DNA of 51,785 nt, taken from the NCBI GenBank assembly GCA_021801645.1, contig JAJYXT010000072.1:24474-76258 (forward strand). Direction: 5' to 3'. A program made the translations under genes and the position numbers. The DNA is from a bacterium. Its GTDB lineage: Bacteria > Chloroflexota > Dormibacteria > Aeolococcales > Bog-877. Under the pieces are notes generated by a model, which was not told where the DNA came from, did not search any database, and saw nothing but the letters and a program-made list of their open reading frames with translations. This document shows positions 1 to 10,613 of this stretch, piece after piece. The first letter of the stretch is position 1. Every line of letters starts with the position of its first letter.

Positions 1-14
1 GATTGGCCGCTGTG

Positions 15-1505
15 TCAAGTGGGATCAGGCGCCGCGCTGCGCACCACCCCGCCCACCACCGTGGCTACCACCCGCCCGTCCCGCACCACCGTGAGGTCAC
101 AGCGGTATCCCGGGAGCAGCCGGCCCTCCTGGCGCTCGAACCCTCCGGCATAGGCCACCCCCGCGGTGTAGGCGATCAGCGCCTCCCTCCTGGTCAGCGC
201 CAGCTCGGGGTGCCAGCCGGCTCGGCGCCGCCATCCGGTGGCCGCCTCCAGCCCCAGCATCGGGTCGGCCGAGTCCACCGGGGCGTCCGAACCGAAGGCC
301 AGCCGGACCCCGGCCCGGGCCAGCCTGCCCCAGGCGTAGGCGTTTCCGGTGAGGCCCGCCCACAGCCGGTCGGCCATCTCCCGGTCGGCACGGGCGTGCA
401 GGGGCTGCATCGACGCCACCGCTCCCACCTCCTTGAAGAGGGCGACGTCCGCGGGGTCGACCAGCTGGGCGTGCTCGATGCGGGGGCGCCAACCCGGCCA
501 GCTCCCGACGCCGCCGCGCAGGGCCAGGAGGGCACGGTGAACGGCCATGTCCCCGATGGCGTGCAGGCAGAGGTTCAGCTCAGTCCGGACGCTCAGCTCG
601 ACCAGGTCACGAAGGTCCCCATCGGAGAGGCGCGCAACCCCGCCGCCGCCACGCATCTCCGCGGTCCCGCTGCCCAGTGAGCCGTCCACGAAGGCCTTCA
701 CCCCGTACAACCGGAGCCAGGAGTCCCCCAGGCCCTGGCGCACTCCCAGCCTCCCGGCGTCCTCCATCAGGTCGGCCGGCAGGTTGTAGGTGACCCGGAG
801 CGGCAGCCGCCCCCGGGCGTGAAGGCACTGGAGGGCGAAGAAGGTCTCCGGGGGGTCCATGGAGTGGACCGAACAAAGCCCGAGGGCCGCAAGCTGCAGG
901 AGCACCCGCTCCAGCGCCCGCTCATAGGCTCGGCCCTCCGGGCGCGGGATCAGGCGGAGGAAGGCCGGCCCGCCCTCCCGGACCACGCCCGAGGGCTCGC
1001 CATTGGGATCCCGGTCGACCACCATGGGATGGGGGTCCGGTCCCCGCCAGGGGATGCCCGCCATCTCCAGGGCCCGCGTGCTGGCCCAGACCGAATGCTC
1101 GTCCTGGCTCAGCAGGGCCACCGGGCGCCCACCGGCAGCCCGGTCCAGCGCCAGGCGGCTCGGGGCGGCCCCATCGCCGAAGAGGCGGCCCGACCAGCCG
1201 CTGCCCACCAGCCAGTCCTGGGGCCCCAGCCGGCCCGCCCGGCCCGCCACTCGGCGAAGTAGCTCCGCGACGGTCCTCGTCCTCGAGAGGTCGAGATCGA
1301 GGTGCAGCCGGACCAGCTCGTGGAGGTGGAGGTGAGAATCCCCGAGGCCGGGCAGCACCCGGCCCTCCAGCTCCACGACCTGTGCCCCGGCGCCCATCCC
1401 CACCGCATCGCGCCCGACGGCGAGGATGCGCCCGTCTGCAGCAGCCAGCACCGTGGGGGCGACTCCCAGGAAGAGCACCCCACCGGGACGGCTCCGATCG
1501 ACCAC
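15..1505 (-). CDS. Amidohydrolase family protein (YtcJ-like metal-dependent hydrolase)
   Basis: Minus ORF 15..1757 contains [21 protein letters not shown] and [20 protein letters not shown] typical of the family. The ORF-track start overlaps the tkt upstream region; GTG at 1505 is a more likely start. Confidence 0.8.
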   Translation of the reverse strand: MVDRSRPGGVLFLGVAPTVLAAADGRILAVGRDAVGMGAGAQVVELEGRVLPGLGDSHLHLHELVRLHLDLDLSRTRTVAELLRRVAGRAGRLGPQDWLVGSGWSGRLFGDGAAPSRLALDRAAGGRPVALLSQDEHSVWASTRALEMAGIPWRGPDPHPMVVDRDPNGEPSGVVREGGPAFLRLIPRPEGRAYERALERVLLQLAALGLCSVHSMDPPETFFALQCLHARGRLPLRVTYNLPADLMEDAGRLGVRQGLGDSWLRLYGVKAFVDGSLGSGTAEMRGGGGVARLSDGDLRDLVELSVRTELNLCLHAIGDMAVHRALLALRGGVGSWPGWRPRIEHAQLVDPADVALFKEVGAVASMQPLHARADREMADRLWAGLTGNAYAWGRLARAGVRLAFGSDAPVDSADPMLGLEAATGWRRRAGWHPELALTRREALIAYTAGVAYAGGFERQEGRLLPGYRCDLTVVRDGRVVATVVGGVVRSAAPDPT

Positions 1506-1597
1506 GCCCTCATTCTGGACGGCCAGCTCCCCGTATGCCCACCGCCCCGGTCTTCGTGCGGAGACCGTCCTTAACCCGGGCGTGCGACCATGGAGAC

Positions 1598-3655
1598 GTG
1601 AGTCCCACGGAGAGTGAGCTGGCGGCTGGGCGACGCACCCTGCCTCTGGCCGGGAGCGCTCTCGACACCCTCTGCATAGACACCATCCGCTGCCTCGCGA
1701 TCGACACGGTGCAGAAGGCCAATTCGGGCCATCCGGGCCTGCCCATGGGAGCCGCACCCATGGCGTATGTGCTCTGGTCCCGGTTCCTGCGCCACGACCC
1801 CACCCACCCCGGTTGGCCCGATCGCGACCGTTTCATCCTGAGCGCCGGGCACGGGTCCGCCCTCCTGTACTCGCTGCTTCACCTCACCGGCTACGGGGTG
1901 AGCCTGGACGATCTGAAGAGCTTTCGCCAGTGGGGGTCGATCACCCCAGGGCACCCCGAGCGCGGCCTCACCCCGGGGGTCGAGGTCACCACCGGTCCGC
2001 TCGGCCAGGGCTTCGGCAACGCGGTGGGGATGGCCATCACCGAGCGCTGGCTGGCCCACCGCTACAACCAAGCCGGCCACCGGGTCGTGGACCACCGGAC
2101 ATTCGTGCTCTGCGGCGATGGCGACCTGATGGAGGGGGTCTCGGCCGAGGCCGCCTCTCTGGCCGGGCACCTTCAGCTGGGGCGCTTGATCTGCCTCTAC
2201 GACGACAACCACATCTCTCTGGACGGGCCCACCTCGATGGCCTTCACGGAGAACGTGGAGGAGCGCTTCCGGGCCTACGGCTGGCAGGTCCAGCGGGTTG
2301 AGGACGGGAACCTCGACCTCGACGGTATCTCCAGGGCGCTGGAGACCGCCATCGCCGACGACACCCGGCCCTCCCTGATCGCGGTCCGCACGCACATCGG
2401 ATACGGCTCTCCGCACAAGCAGGACTCCAACTCCGCCCACGGGTCGCCGCTGGGGGCGGACGAGGTGGCTGCCGTCAAGCGGGCCTACGGCTGGGATCCG
2501 GACGCAACCTTCCATGTGCCCGACGAGGCGAGGGCGGTCTTCGGCGAGGCGCGGGCCCGGGGGACGCAGTGGCGGGGAGAGTGGGAGGCCAGGTATGCGG
2601 CCTTCGCCGCCTCCCAGCCCGAGCTGGCGGCCGAGTGGGGGAGGGCCCTCGCCGGAGAGCTGCCCCCGGATTGGGAGAACGCGCTGCCCTCCTGGGATAC
2701 CGGGGGGCCGGAGGTGGCCACCAGGGTCTCCGGTGGGGAGGCGCTCAACCGACTGGCGGAGAGGATCCCCTGGATCGTGGGAGGGGACGCGGACCTCTCC
2801 GAGTCGACCAAGACGCGCCTCACTCAGGAGCGCGATTTCGACGGCCAGACGGGGGACGGCCGGAACCTCCACTTCGGGGTCCGGGAGCACGCCATGGGGG
2901 CGGCGGTCAACGGCATGGCCGCGCACGGCGGGGTTCGCCCCTTCAGTGCCACCTTCTTCACCTTCTCCGACTACCAGAGGCCCTCGGTGCGGCTCTCGGC
3001 CCTCTCCTCACTCGGGGTGGTGTGGGTCTACACCCACGACAGCATCGGCCTGGGAGAGGACGGCCCCACGCACCAGCCGGTGGAGCAGCTGGCGGCGCTC
3101 CGGGCCATCCCCGGCTTGGTGGTGCTCCGCCCCGGCGACGCCAACGAGTCCAGCTGGGCCTGGATGGTGGCGGCGCGTCGCGGCTCCGCCCCCACCGCGT
3201 TGGTCCTCTGCCGCCAGGGGGTCCCGGTGCTGGAGGGCACGAGGGAGCTGGGTAGGGAGGGGGTGGCCCGGGGCGGGTACATCCTCCAGGAGGCGCGCGG
3301 GGGGGCGCCGGATGTGGTGCTGATCGGCACCGGAAGCGAGCTCTCGATCTGCGCCGCAGCCCGGGATCTGCTGCTGGAGGAGGGGATCTCCGCCCGGTTG
3401 GTGAGCATGCCCTCGCTGGAGCTCTTCCGGGATCAGGACGCGGGCTACCGTTCTGAGGTCCTCCCGGATGGCCTACCCCGGTTGGCCGTGGAGGCGGGGG
3501 TCACACAGCCGTGGGAGGCATTGGTCGGCCCCCGAGGAGCGGTGATCGGCGTGGACCGCTTCGGCGCCTCGGCGCCCTACAAAACCATATACGAGCATCT
3601 GGGACTGACCCCGCAGCGGACGGCCCAGCGCGCTCGCGAACTCCTGGAGGCTTGA
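1598..3655 (+). CDS. tkt: Transketolase
   Basis: [55 protein letters not shown]. Start GTG at 1598. Confidence 0.95.
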   Translation: MSPTESELAAGRRTLPLAGSALDTLCIDTIRCLAIDTVQKANSGHPGLPMGAAPMAYVLWSRFLRHDPTHPGWPDRDRFILSAGHGSALLYSLLHLTGYGVSLDDLKSFRQWGSITPGHPERGLTPGVEVTTGPLGQGFGNAVGMAITERWLAHRYNQAGHRVVDHRTFVLCGDGDLMEGVSAEAASLAGHLQLGRLICLYDDNHISLDGPTSMAFTENVEERFRAYGWQVQRVEDGNLDLDGISRALETAIADDTRPSLIAVRTHIGYGSPHKQDSNSAHGSPLGADEVAAVKRAYGWDPDATFHVPDEARAVFGEARARGTQWRGEWEARYAAFAASQPELAAEWGRALAGELPPDWENALPSWDTGGPEVATRVSGGEALNRLAERIPWIVGGDADLSESTKTRLTQERDFDGQTGDGRNLHFGVREHAMGAAVNGMAAHGGVRPFSATFFTFSDYQRPSVRLSALSSLGVVWVYTHDSIGLGEDGPTHQPVEQLAALRAIPGLVVLRPGDANESSWAWMVAARRGSAPTALVLCRQGVPVLEGTRELGREGVARGGYILQEARGGAPDVVLIGTGSELSICAAARDLLLEEGISARLVSMPSLELFRDQDAGYRSEVLPDGLPRLAVEAGVTQPWEALVGPRGAVIGVDRFGASAPYKTIYEHLGLTPQRTAQRARELLEA

Positions 3656-3659
3656 GGAG

Positions 3660-6551
3660 GTGGCGGAAATGGCTGAGAACACCCTGCGCCAGCTGGCGGA
3701 CCACGGTCAGAGCGTTTGGTACGACAACCTGAGCCGGGACCTTCTCAGCTCCAACGGCCTCCGGGAGCTCATCGATCTGGGGGTGGTCGGGGTGACTGCC
3801 AACCCCACGATCTTCGAGCAGGCGGTCTCCGGCAGTGACGCCTACGACCTGGAGATCGCCACCCTCTCCCGCGAGGGGCTCAGCGATGAGGAGATCTACG
3901 ACCGCCTGATCGTCGAGGACGTCCGGTCGGCGTGTGACATCCTGGCCGGGGTCCACCGCCAGAGCGGTGGCCGGGACGGCTACGTGAGCCTGGAGGTCGC
4001 CCCCCGGCTGGCCCACGACACGGCGGCCACCGTGGCCGCCGCCCAGCGCTACCGGCAGCTGGTGGGGCGGGACAACCTCATGATCAAGATCCCGGCGACG
4101 CCCGAGGGGGTTCCGGCGGTTGAGGAGGCCATCGCCCAGGGACTGAACGTCAACGTCACCCTCATCTTCGCCGTCGAGCGCTACCGCGAGGTCATGGAGG
4201 CCTACTGCCGGGGGCTGGAGCGGCGGCTGGAGGCCGGCCTCGATGTTTCCGGCACCCGTTCGGTGGCCAGCTTCTTCGTGAGCCGGGTCGACACCGAGGT
4301 CGACCGCAGGCTGGACCGACTGGCCGAGGGGGCGGACGCCGACCGGGCGCGCCAGCTCGCGGCGGCGCACGGAACCGCAGCCATCACCAACGCCGCCCTC
4401 GCCTACCTCGCCTTCGAGCAGGTGATGCGCGGACCGCGCTTCGCATCCCTGCGCGAGGCCGGAGCCCACCTGCAGCGCCCTCTCTGGGCCAGCACCAGCA
4501 CCAAGAACCCCGCCTACCGAGACGTCCTCTACTGCGAGGAGCTGATCGCCCCCGACACCGTCAACACCATGCCGCCGGCCTCGGTGCGGGCCTTCTTGGA
4601 CCACGGGCGGGTGCGGGACAGCCTGGGGGAGCACCTGCCCCAGGCGGAGGCCAACCGGGCCCACCTGGCTCAGCTGGGGATCGACCTCGACGAAGTCACC
4701 AAACTCCTGGAGGAGCAGGGCGTGGCCAGCTTCTCCGCCTCCATGGACAAGCTCCTCGCGGAGGTGGGCGGGAAGCGCGCCAGCCTGGGCGCCGGGCGGG
4801 TGGTGGCCTCGCCGCGCACCCGGTTCGTCGCCACCGCCACCACCGCCAGGTTGGAGCTGGGGTCCACCACAGTGTCGGTGGAGGGGGCGGCCGCCCGGCT
4901 GGCCGCATCCCGAGCCAGCGCCCGGCTGGTGGCCAAGGACATCACGCTCTGGCCGGGCGACGAGGCGCAGCGCGAGGAGATGCGGCACCGGCTCGGCTGG
5001 CTCGATGAACCCCGCCGCCAGCAGGAGGAGATCTCCCGTCTCAAGGGGCACCGGAGCTGGGTGCGCGACCGGGGTTTCCGCCAGGCGCTGCTGGTCGGAA
5101 TGGGAGGCAGCAGCCTGTGCCCTGACGTCCTCTCGAAGACCTTCGGGGCCGCCCCCGGATTCCCGGAGCTCGTCGTGTTGGACTCCACCGACCCCGACCA
5201 GGTGAGCCAGGTGGCCTCCGGACTCGAGCTGGAGCGGACCCTGGTGATCGTCTCCTCGAAGAGTGGGGGAACGACGGAGACGCTTAGCCATCTCGCCTAC
5301 TTCCACGATCTGCTGGTGAAGGCCGTGGGGGAGAAGGCCGGTGAGCACTTCGTCGCCGTCACCGATCCCGGGACCTCGCTCGAGGCCAGGGCTCGGGAGC
5401 TGGGTTTCCACGAGGTCTTCTCCGCCAACCCGGAGATCGGGGGGAGGTACAGCGCCCTCTCCGACTTCGGGCTGGTGCCGGCGGCCACCCTCGGTGTGGA
5501 CCTGGATCAGCTCCTGGCCGCAGCTCTGGCCATGGCCGAGGCCTGCTCGGCAGCTGAAGGCAGCCCGGGAGAGGAGCTGGCCGCGGTCCTGGCCGGCGCG
5601 GCGGCCATCGGGCGGGACAAGGTCACCATCGTGGCCGACCCCGACCTCGAGGCTCTGCCCGTCTGGATCGAGCAGCTCCTGGCGGAATCCACCGGCAAGG
5701 AGGGGAGGGGGCTGGTGCCGGTGGTCGACGAGCCGATCATGGAAGTGGCCGCCTACGGTGCCGACCGGCTCTTCATCCACCTCGAGAGCGGCTCTGCCAA
5801 CCCCGACCCCAAGATCACCACATGGCTTCAGGAGCTCGTCCACGCTGACCAGCCGGTGGTCCACCTTCCCGCACCGCACCTGCTGGACCTGGGGGCGGAG
5901 TTCTACCGCTGGGAGGTGGCCACCGCGCTGGCCGGCTCTCTGCTGCAGATAGACCCCTTCGACCAGCCCAACGTTCAGGAGAGCAAGGACAACACCGCCC
6001 GGCTGCTGGCCGAGTACCGGGAACAGGGCCGGCTGCCGGAGCCGGCGTACGACCTCGCGAGCGGGACGCTGCAGCTCACCGGGTGTCCCGGCGCCCCCGA
6101 CCTCGACTCAGCGCTTCGGCAGTGGCTGGCGGGCGTGGGGCGCGGCTGGTACATAGCCGTCATGGCCTACCTGCCGATGCGCCCGGGGCACCCCGAGGAT
6201 CAGGAGGAGATTGCACGCCTGCGCCGGGCCCTCACCCTTGCCACCGGGTGCGCCACCACCTTCGGCTTCGGTCCGCGCTTCCTCCACTCCACCGGACAGC
6301 TGCACAAGGGGGGGCCGGCCACCGCCGCCTTCCTGCAGATCACCGGATCCCACCGTACCGCCCCGGCGATTCCGGGCGGCACCTACGACTTCGCCACCCT
6401 TCAGTCGGCCCAGGCCCTCGGGGACTACCTCTCTCTCACCGGCCGGGGGCGCCGGGTCCTCCGGGCCAACCTCCAGGACATCGGAGCCGGCCTGTTGGAG
6501 CTCACCGTGGGGCTGGAGCGCCTCCTCACCCCGGTGGGCGGGCCTCATTGA
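3660..6551 (+). CDS. Bifunctional transaldolase / glucose-6-phosphate isomerase
   Basis: N-terminal half transaldolase (GVTANPTIFEQAVSGSDAY, MIKIPATPEG); C-terminal half PGI-like SIS domains (MGGSSLCPDVLSKTFG, VVSSKSGGTTET). One uninterrupted 963 aa ORF. Start may be ATG 3669. Confidence 0.93.
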   Translation: MAEMAENTLRQLADHGQSVWYDNLSRDLLSSNGLRELIDLGVVGVTANPTIFEQAVSGSDAYDLEIATLSREGLSDEEIYDRLIVEDVRSACDILAGVHRQSGGRDGYVSLEVAPRLAHDTAATVAAAQRYRQLVGRDNLMIKIPATPEGVPAVEEAIAQGLNVNVTLIFAVERYREVMEAYCRGLERRLEAGLDVSGTRSVASFFVSRVDTEVDRRLDRLAEGADADRARQLAAAHGTAAITNAALAYLAFEQVMRGPRFASLREAGAHLQRPLWASTSTKNPAYRDVLYCEELIAPDTVNTMPPASVRAFLDHGRVRDSLGEHLPQAEANRAHLAQLGIDLDEVTKLLEEQGVASFSASMDKLLAEVGGKRASLGAGRVVASPRTRFVATATTARLELGSTTVSVEGAAARLAASRASARLVAKDITLWPGDEAQREEMRHRLGWLDEPRRQQEEISRLKGHRSWVRDRGFRQALLVGMGGSSLCPDVLSKTFGAAPGFPELVVLDSTDPDQVSQVASGLELERTLVIVSSKSGGTTETLSHLAYFHDLLVKAVGEKAGEHFVAVTDPGTSLEARARELGFHEVFSANPEIGGRYSALSDFGLVPAATLGVDLDQLLAAALAMAEACSAAEGSPGEELAAVLAGAAAIGRDKVTIVADPDLEALPVWIEQLLAESTGKEGRGLVPVVDEPIMEVAAYGADRLFIHLESGSANPDPKITTWLQELVHADQPVVHLPAPHLLDLGAEFYRWEVATALAGSLLQIDPFDQPNVQESKDNTARLLAEYREQGRLPEPAYDLASGTLQLTGCPGAPDLDSALRQWLAGVGRGWYIAVMAYLPMRPGHPEDQEEIARLRRALTLATGCATTFGFGPRFLHSTGQLHKGGPATAAFLQITGSHRTAPAIPGGTYDFATLQSAQALGDYLSLTGRGRRVLRANLQDIGAGLLELTVGLERLLTPVGGPH

Positions 6552-7334
6552 GTGAGCGGTGGGCAGACCCCAGCGCGAAGCCGGCAGGCCGTGGCTGAGG
6601 CTGGTGCCCCGGGGCAATGCCGGGTCCTGGTGCAACCGGACCCGGAGGCCCTGGCTCACTTCGGAGCCACCACCGCCGCCCTCGTGATCCGGCAGGCCGT
6701 GTCCCGGAGTGGCGCCGCCATCCTGGGTCTGCCCGGCGGCGAGACCCCCCGGCGGTTCCTCGAGCTTCTGGCAGAACAGCCGGACGTGGACTGGGGACGG
6801 GTGGTGGTGCTGCCCGCCGATGAGAGATCGGTGCCGCCCACCGACCTCCGCTCCAACGAGGGGATGATCCGTAGCTGCCTGCTGGACCGGATCGATGGTC
6901 CCGGCCCGCAGCTCCTCTCGTGGGAGGCAGGAAGCGGGCTGGGGGCGGCTGATCTCTGCGCCAACTTCCAGAGGAGCTTTCTGAGCCTCGACGGCGCTGG
7001 GGCGCCGTCCATGGACCTTTGCGTGCTGGGCATGGGGCAGGACGGCCATACCGCCTCCCTCTTCCCGGGACGGGAGTACGAGCCGGGCGCCCTGGTGCTC
7101 CACTCCACCTCCCCCACGGGCGAGCCCCGGCTCAGCCTGGGTCCGGCCGCCCTGCGGGCGGCCGGGCGGCTCGCCCTCCTGGTGGCCGGGCCGGAGAAGA
7201 GCGAGACCCTGTCCCGGGTGGTCGAGGGGCCGTACGACCCGGTCTCCCTCCCTGCCCAGCTGGCCGCCCGGCGGCCCGAGGGGGGAGAGGTGTGGTGTGA
7301 CGCGGCGGCCGCCGCCAGGCTCACCGGGGGCTGA
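6552..7334 (+). CDS. pgl: 6-phosphogluconolactonase
   Basis: GLPGGETPRRFLELLA, LPADERSVPPTDLRSNEGMI, LGMGQDGHTASLFPG. Confidence 0.92.
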   Translation: MSGGQTPARSRQAVAEAGAPGQCRVLVQPDPEALAHFGATTAALVIRQAVSRSGAAILGLPGGETPRRFLELLAEQPDVDWGRVVVLPADERSVPPTDLRSNEGMIRSCLLDRIDGPGPQLLSWEAGSGLGAADLCANFQRSFLSLDGAGAPSMDLCVLGMGQDGHTASLFPGREYEPGALVLHSTSPTGEPRLSLGPAALRAAGRLALLVAGPEKSETLSRVVEGPYDPVSLPAQLAARRPEGGEVWCDAAAAARLTGG

Positions 7335-7335
7335 G

Positions 7336-8016
7336 ATGGTCCAGCTCGCCCCGTCGATACTGGCCGCCGACTTCTCCAGGTTGGGGGAGGAGGTGGAGGC
7401 GTGCGAGGGGGCCGGTGCCCACCGCATTCACATCGACGTGATGGACAACCACTTTGTGCCCAACCTCAGCATGGGCCCCGAGGTGGTCGCCGCCTGCCGC
7501 CGGCACACCAGCCTGCCTCTGGAGGTGCACCTGATGGTGGAGCGGCCGGACAGCATCATCCCGGCGTTCATCGAGGCCGGCTGCGGCACCGTCACAGTGC
7601 ACCTGGAGGCTGGGCCCCAACCGCACCGCAGCGTGGCGCTGATCCACCAGCTGGGCGCCAGGGCGGGCATGGCCATAAACCCAGGGACCGCGACCTCGCT
7701 CCTCCGCCCCCTCCTGCCCGAGGTCGAGATGGCGCTGGTGATGTCCGTGGATCCGGGGTTCGGGGGCCAGCGCCTCCTGCCCCAGTCGCTTCCGCGCCTC
7801 CGGGAGGTGGCCGAGCTGATCTCCCAGCTGAACCCCGATTGCGAGCTGGAGGTGGATGGGGGCGTGGACTGCGACAATGTGTCCAGCTGCGTATCCGCCG
7901 GGGCCACCGTGGTGGTGGCCGGGACCTCGGTGTTCGCCGCTCCCAGAGGCACCGCCGCCGGGGTGGGCTGCCTTCTGGAGCGGATCTCGGGAGGAGTGGG
8001 CGGGCAGCTGTCGTGA
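7336..8016 (+). CDS. rpe: Ribulose-phosphate 3-epimerase
   Basis: LAPSILAADFSRLGEEVEA, HIDVMDNHFVPNLSMGPEVV, MSVDPGFGGQ, EVDGGV. ATG at 7336 chosen over upstream in-frame start. Confidence 0.95.
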   Translation: MVQLAPSILAADFSRLGEEVEACEGAGAHRIHIDVMDNHFVPNLSMGPEVVAACRRHTSLPLEVHLMVERPDSIIPAFIEAGCGTVTVHLEAGPQPHRSVALIHQLGARAGMAINPGTATSLLRPLLPEVEMALVMSVDPGFGGQRLLPQSLPRLREVAELISQLNPDCELEVDGGVDCDNVSSCVSAGATVVVAGTSVFAAPRGTAAGVGCLLERISGGVGGQLS

Positions 8017-8043
8017 CCGTGACACCGAGGAGGTTGGGAGAGG

Positions 8044-8694
8044 ATGCCCCGTAGCCCGCTGGCGGTGCCCGAGCACCCGCAGCTAGCGCCCGAGGTCCGC
8101 CAGGCCTGGGTGGAGGTGGATCGCAAGCTCGGAGTGTTCATCATTCCCCAGCTGCGTGAGCTGGGACAGGACCAGGCGGTTGACGGGCTGCTGGCCCGGG
8201 GTGCGGAGCTGGCCAGTCTGGCCGCCCAGGGCGAGCACGAGGCGCTGCTCCCCGCATATGGGGCCTTGCTCCAGGAGGCTCAGGCTGCGCTCCGAGAGGC
8301 GCGGAGCCAGGAGGCTGCGGCCAGCCAGGCCTCCGGGGCCAGGAGGCACGAGGAGGCGGAGGCTGAGTCGGCGATCCAGCTGGCGCGCAGCCGCCTACCC
8401 GCACGGCGCATGGCCAGGCTGGAGGCGCAGTTGGCCGAGCTGGGTGAGGCCGGCCCCAGGGAGAGGCGACTCGCCATCGCCGAGGCCCTGGAGGAGTGGG
8501 AGCGGATGGCCCAGACGCGGGACGCCAGGCTCGCCGAGCGCATGGCCGAGACCGCCCACCTTCCGGTCAGGCCCCGCCAGAGAGAGACTGCCCGCAGCCG
8601 CAAGGCGAGGAGGGACCAGGAACGGATCCTGGAGCTGGCTCGCAACTTCGACCCGGAGCGGGCGCTGGGAGCGCCCGCCCGGGCCGGTCAGTGA
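8044..8694 (+). CDS. Hypothetical Ala/Glu/Arg-rich helical protein
   Basis: 216 aa ORF starting 27 nt after rpe; predominantly helical composition; no recognised family. Confidence 0.6.
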   Translation: MPRSPLAVPEHPQLAPEVRQAWVEVDRKLGVFIIPQLRELGQDQAVDGLLARGAELASLAAQGEHEALLPAYGALLQEAQAALREARSQEAAASQASGARRHEEAEAESAIQLARSRLPARRMARLEAQLAELGEAGPRERRLAIAEALEEWERMAQTRDARLAERMAETAHLPVRPRQRETARSRKARRDQERILELARNFDPERALGAPARAGQ

Positions 8695-9095
8695 CGCGAG
8701 GCCTCTAGCTCCAGGGCCTCGCCCTCCTCGGCCTCGATGGTGATCCAGTCCGGTTGCCCCAGCAGCCGGCTGACCTCGACCATGATGCGGCCCTGGGCGT
8801 CGAAGACGGCGTCCTGCACCCGGTCGATGCTGGGGCGGCTGCTGGCGACCACCTGGGCGAGGTCCGGATCGACCTGGGAGACCTCCGCCCGGCGCAGCTC
8901 CTCGGTGATCGCGGGCGGCACCACCCGGCGCTCGCGGATCCGGGCGTCCTCGAGGTCGGCGAGAACGCGGTCGAGGTGCTCCAGGTGGGAGCGGTACTTG
9001 CGCAACTTCCGCGTCCGGGCCAGGCTCTCGCGCTGCCGACGCAGGATGTCGTGGTGGGTAACCCGGTAGCGGTTGTCCCGCTCGGTGGTCATCAT
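8688..9095 (-). CDS. Hypothetical protein
   Basis: 135 aa ORF (MMTTERDNRYRVTHHDILRRQRES...); GGAAG SD upstream on minus strand; 3' end overlaps convergent ORF by 7 nt. Confidence 0.6.
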   Translation of the reverse strand: MMTTERDNRYRVTHHDILRRQRESLARTRKLRKYRSHLEHLDRVLADLEDARIRERRVVPPAITEELRRAEVSQVDPDLAQVVASSRPSIDRVQDAVFDAQGRIMVEVSRLLGQPDWITIEAEEGEALELEASRH

Positions 9096-9509
9096 CTCGT
9101 CACTTCCTCGGTGGGGGCGCCACGCCTCATGGGTCTGTCCCTCTGGGGAGCCCTGCGTGGCTTGGGCCCTCCGGTGTCAACGGCAATGGACGCAACCCGG
9201 TTACCCGGTGCTCCCCACCACCCGGCAGCTCCGCACACCGCGGCTGCGCAAGACCAGTATACCCCGTGGGGCACGGTTTGAGCCCCCTTCCTGCGCCCCA
9301 ATTTCGCCTCCGCCGGCCGGCCATCAGGCGCGGCCGCTGAACCGGCTGGCCCCCCGGCCTGGGGGTGGCGAGGGCCTGCCGGGATGGAGCCGGGAATGGG
9401 AGAGGGCGACCACGGGCGAGGGGCCAACGGCTGGATTCCGGGGTGAGCCGACGAAGCGGCGGAGCCGCGTTTACCGGGGGCACCGGCGAGTGGTCCGCGG
9501 CCGATCTCT

Positions 9510-9515
9510 TAGACT
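9510..9515 (+). promoter_or_regulatory. -10-like TAGACT, 6 nt before pdhA GTG (leaderless candidate)
   Basis: TAGACT-GGGTGC-GTG. Confidence 0.55.
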
Positions 9516-9521
9516 GGGTGC

Positions 9522-10613
9522 GTGGCCACCGCACCTCGCAAGAGCCGCCCTCGCGCAGCCGCCCGCTCGGCGGGAGCGCTGCCGCACGGGCTGACCGCCC
9601 AGCAGTGCCGTGACATGTACCGCAAGATGGTGCAGATCCGTCACTTCGAGGACCACGCCGCCGAGGCCTATGCCCAGGCGAAGGTCGGGGGCTTCCTTCA
9701 CCTCTACATCGGGGAGGAGGCGGTGGCGGTGGGGGCGGTAGCGGCGGTTCGCGAGGACGACCACATCCTGGGGCACTACCGTGACCACGGCTACGCGCTG
9801 GCGCGAGGCTGCGACGTGAAGGCTTGCATGGCCGAGCTCTTCGGCCGCGAGACCGGCCTCTGCCATGGCCGGGGCGGGTCGATGCACCTGGCGGACGCGA
9901 CCAAGCACTTCTGGGGTGGCCACGCCATCGTGGGTTCCCACATCCCCATCGGGGCGGGGATGGCCTACGCCATGCAGTACCGGGAGGAGCCGCTGGTGGT
10001 GCTGGACTTCTTCGGGGACGGTGCCACCGGCAACGGGATCTTCCACGAGGGGCTGAACATGGCGGCCCTCTGGAACCTCCCGGTGGTGTTCATCTGTGAG
10101 AACAACCTCTACGGCATGGGGGCGACCCTGGCTGAGGAGTCGCCGGTCTCGGACATGATGATCAAAGCCGAGGGCTACACCATGCCGGCGGTCCAATGCG
10201 ATGGCATGGACGTGCTCTCGGTGTACGGGGCGGTCCAGCAGGCGGCGGAGCACTGCCGCTCGGGCAAGGGGCCGTTCTTCGTCGAGGCCATGACCTATCG
10301 CTTCCGGGGTCACTCCATGGCCGACCCGGAGCTCTACCGGGACAAGGAGGAGGTCCGCCGCTGGAGGGAGCTGGACCCGATCCCCCGCTTCGGGGACTTC
10401 CTGGTCCAACACCGCATCACCAGCCCGCAGGAGTTGGCCGAGGTCAACGAGGAGGTCGAGGCCGAGATGCTGGAGGCGGTGCGTTTCGCCGACGACTCCC
10501 CCTGGCCCGACCCGGACTCGGTGGATCGCTGGATCTACGCCAAGCCCATCAATCCCGAGGCGCCGGAGGAGGCGCCCTCCATGGCGGGGGACCCGGCGGG
10601 GGCGGCGACCTAG
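9522..10613 (+). CDS. pdhA: Pyruvate dehydrogenase E1 component, alpha subunit
   Basis: MYRKMVQIRHFEDHAAEAY, GRGGSMHLAD, DFFGDGATGNGIFHEGLNMAALWNLPVVFICENNLYGMG. Confidence 0.93.
   Translation: MATAPRKSRPRAAARSAGALPHGLTAQQCRDMYRKMVQIRHFEDHAAEAYAQAKVGGFLHLYIGEEAVAVGAVAAVREDDHILGHYRDHGYALARGCDVKACMAELFGRETGLCHGRGGSMHLADATKHFWGGHAIVGSHIPIGAGMAYAMQYREEPLVVLDFFGDGATGNGIFHEGLNMAALWNLPVVFICENNLYGMGATLAEESPVSDMMIKAEGYTMPAVQCDGMDVLSVYGAVQQAAEHCRSGKGPFFVEAMTYRFRGHSMADPELYRDKEEVRRWRELDPIPRFGDFLVQHRITSPQELAEVNEEVEAEMLEAVRFADDSPWPDPDSVDRWIYAKPINPEAPEEAPSMAGDPAGAAT

Noticed and set aside
3501-5879. Long minus-strand ORF (792 aa) antisense to tal-pgi; likewise 1571..2926, 9471..11378, 11513..13384 and 32216..34348 on the minus strand
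   Set aside because: Shadow ORFs expected in high-GC DNA; low-complexity composition and no recognisable motifs, while the plus strand encodes clear protein families.
9254-9275. GTATACCCCGTGGGGC dyad upstream of pdhA as a specific operator
   Set aside because: Short GC palindrome with no supporting partner site; too likely by chance in this GC context.
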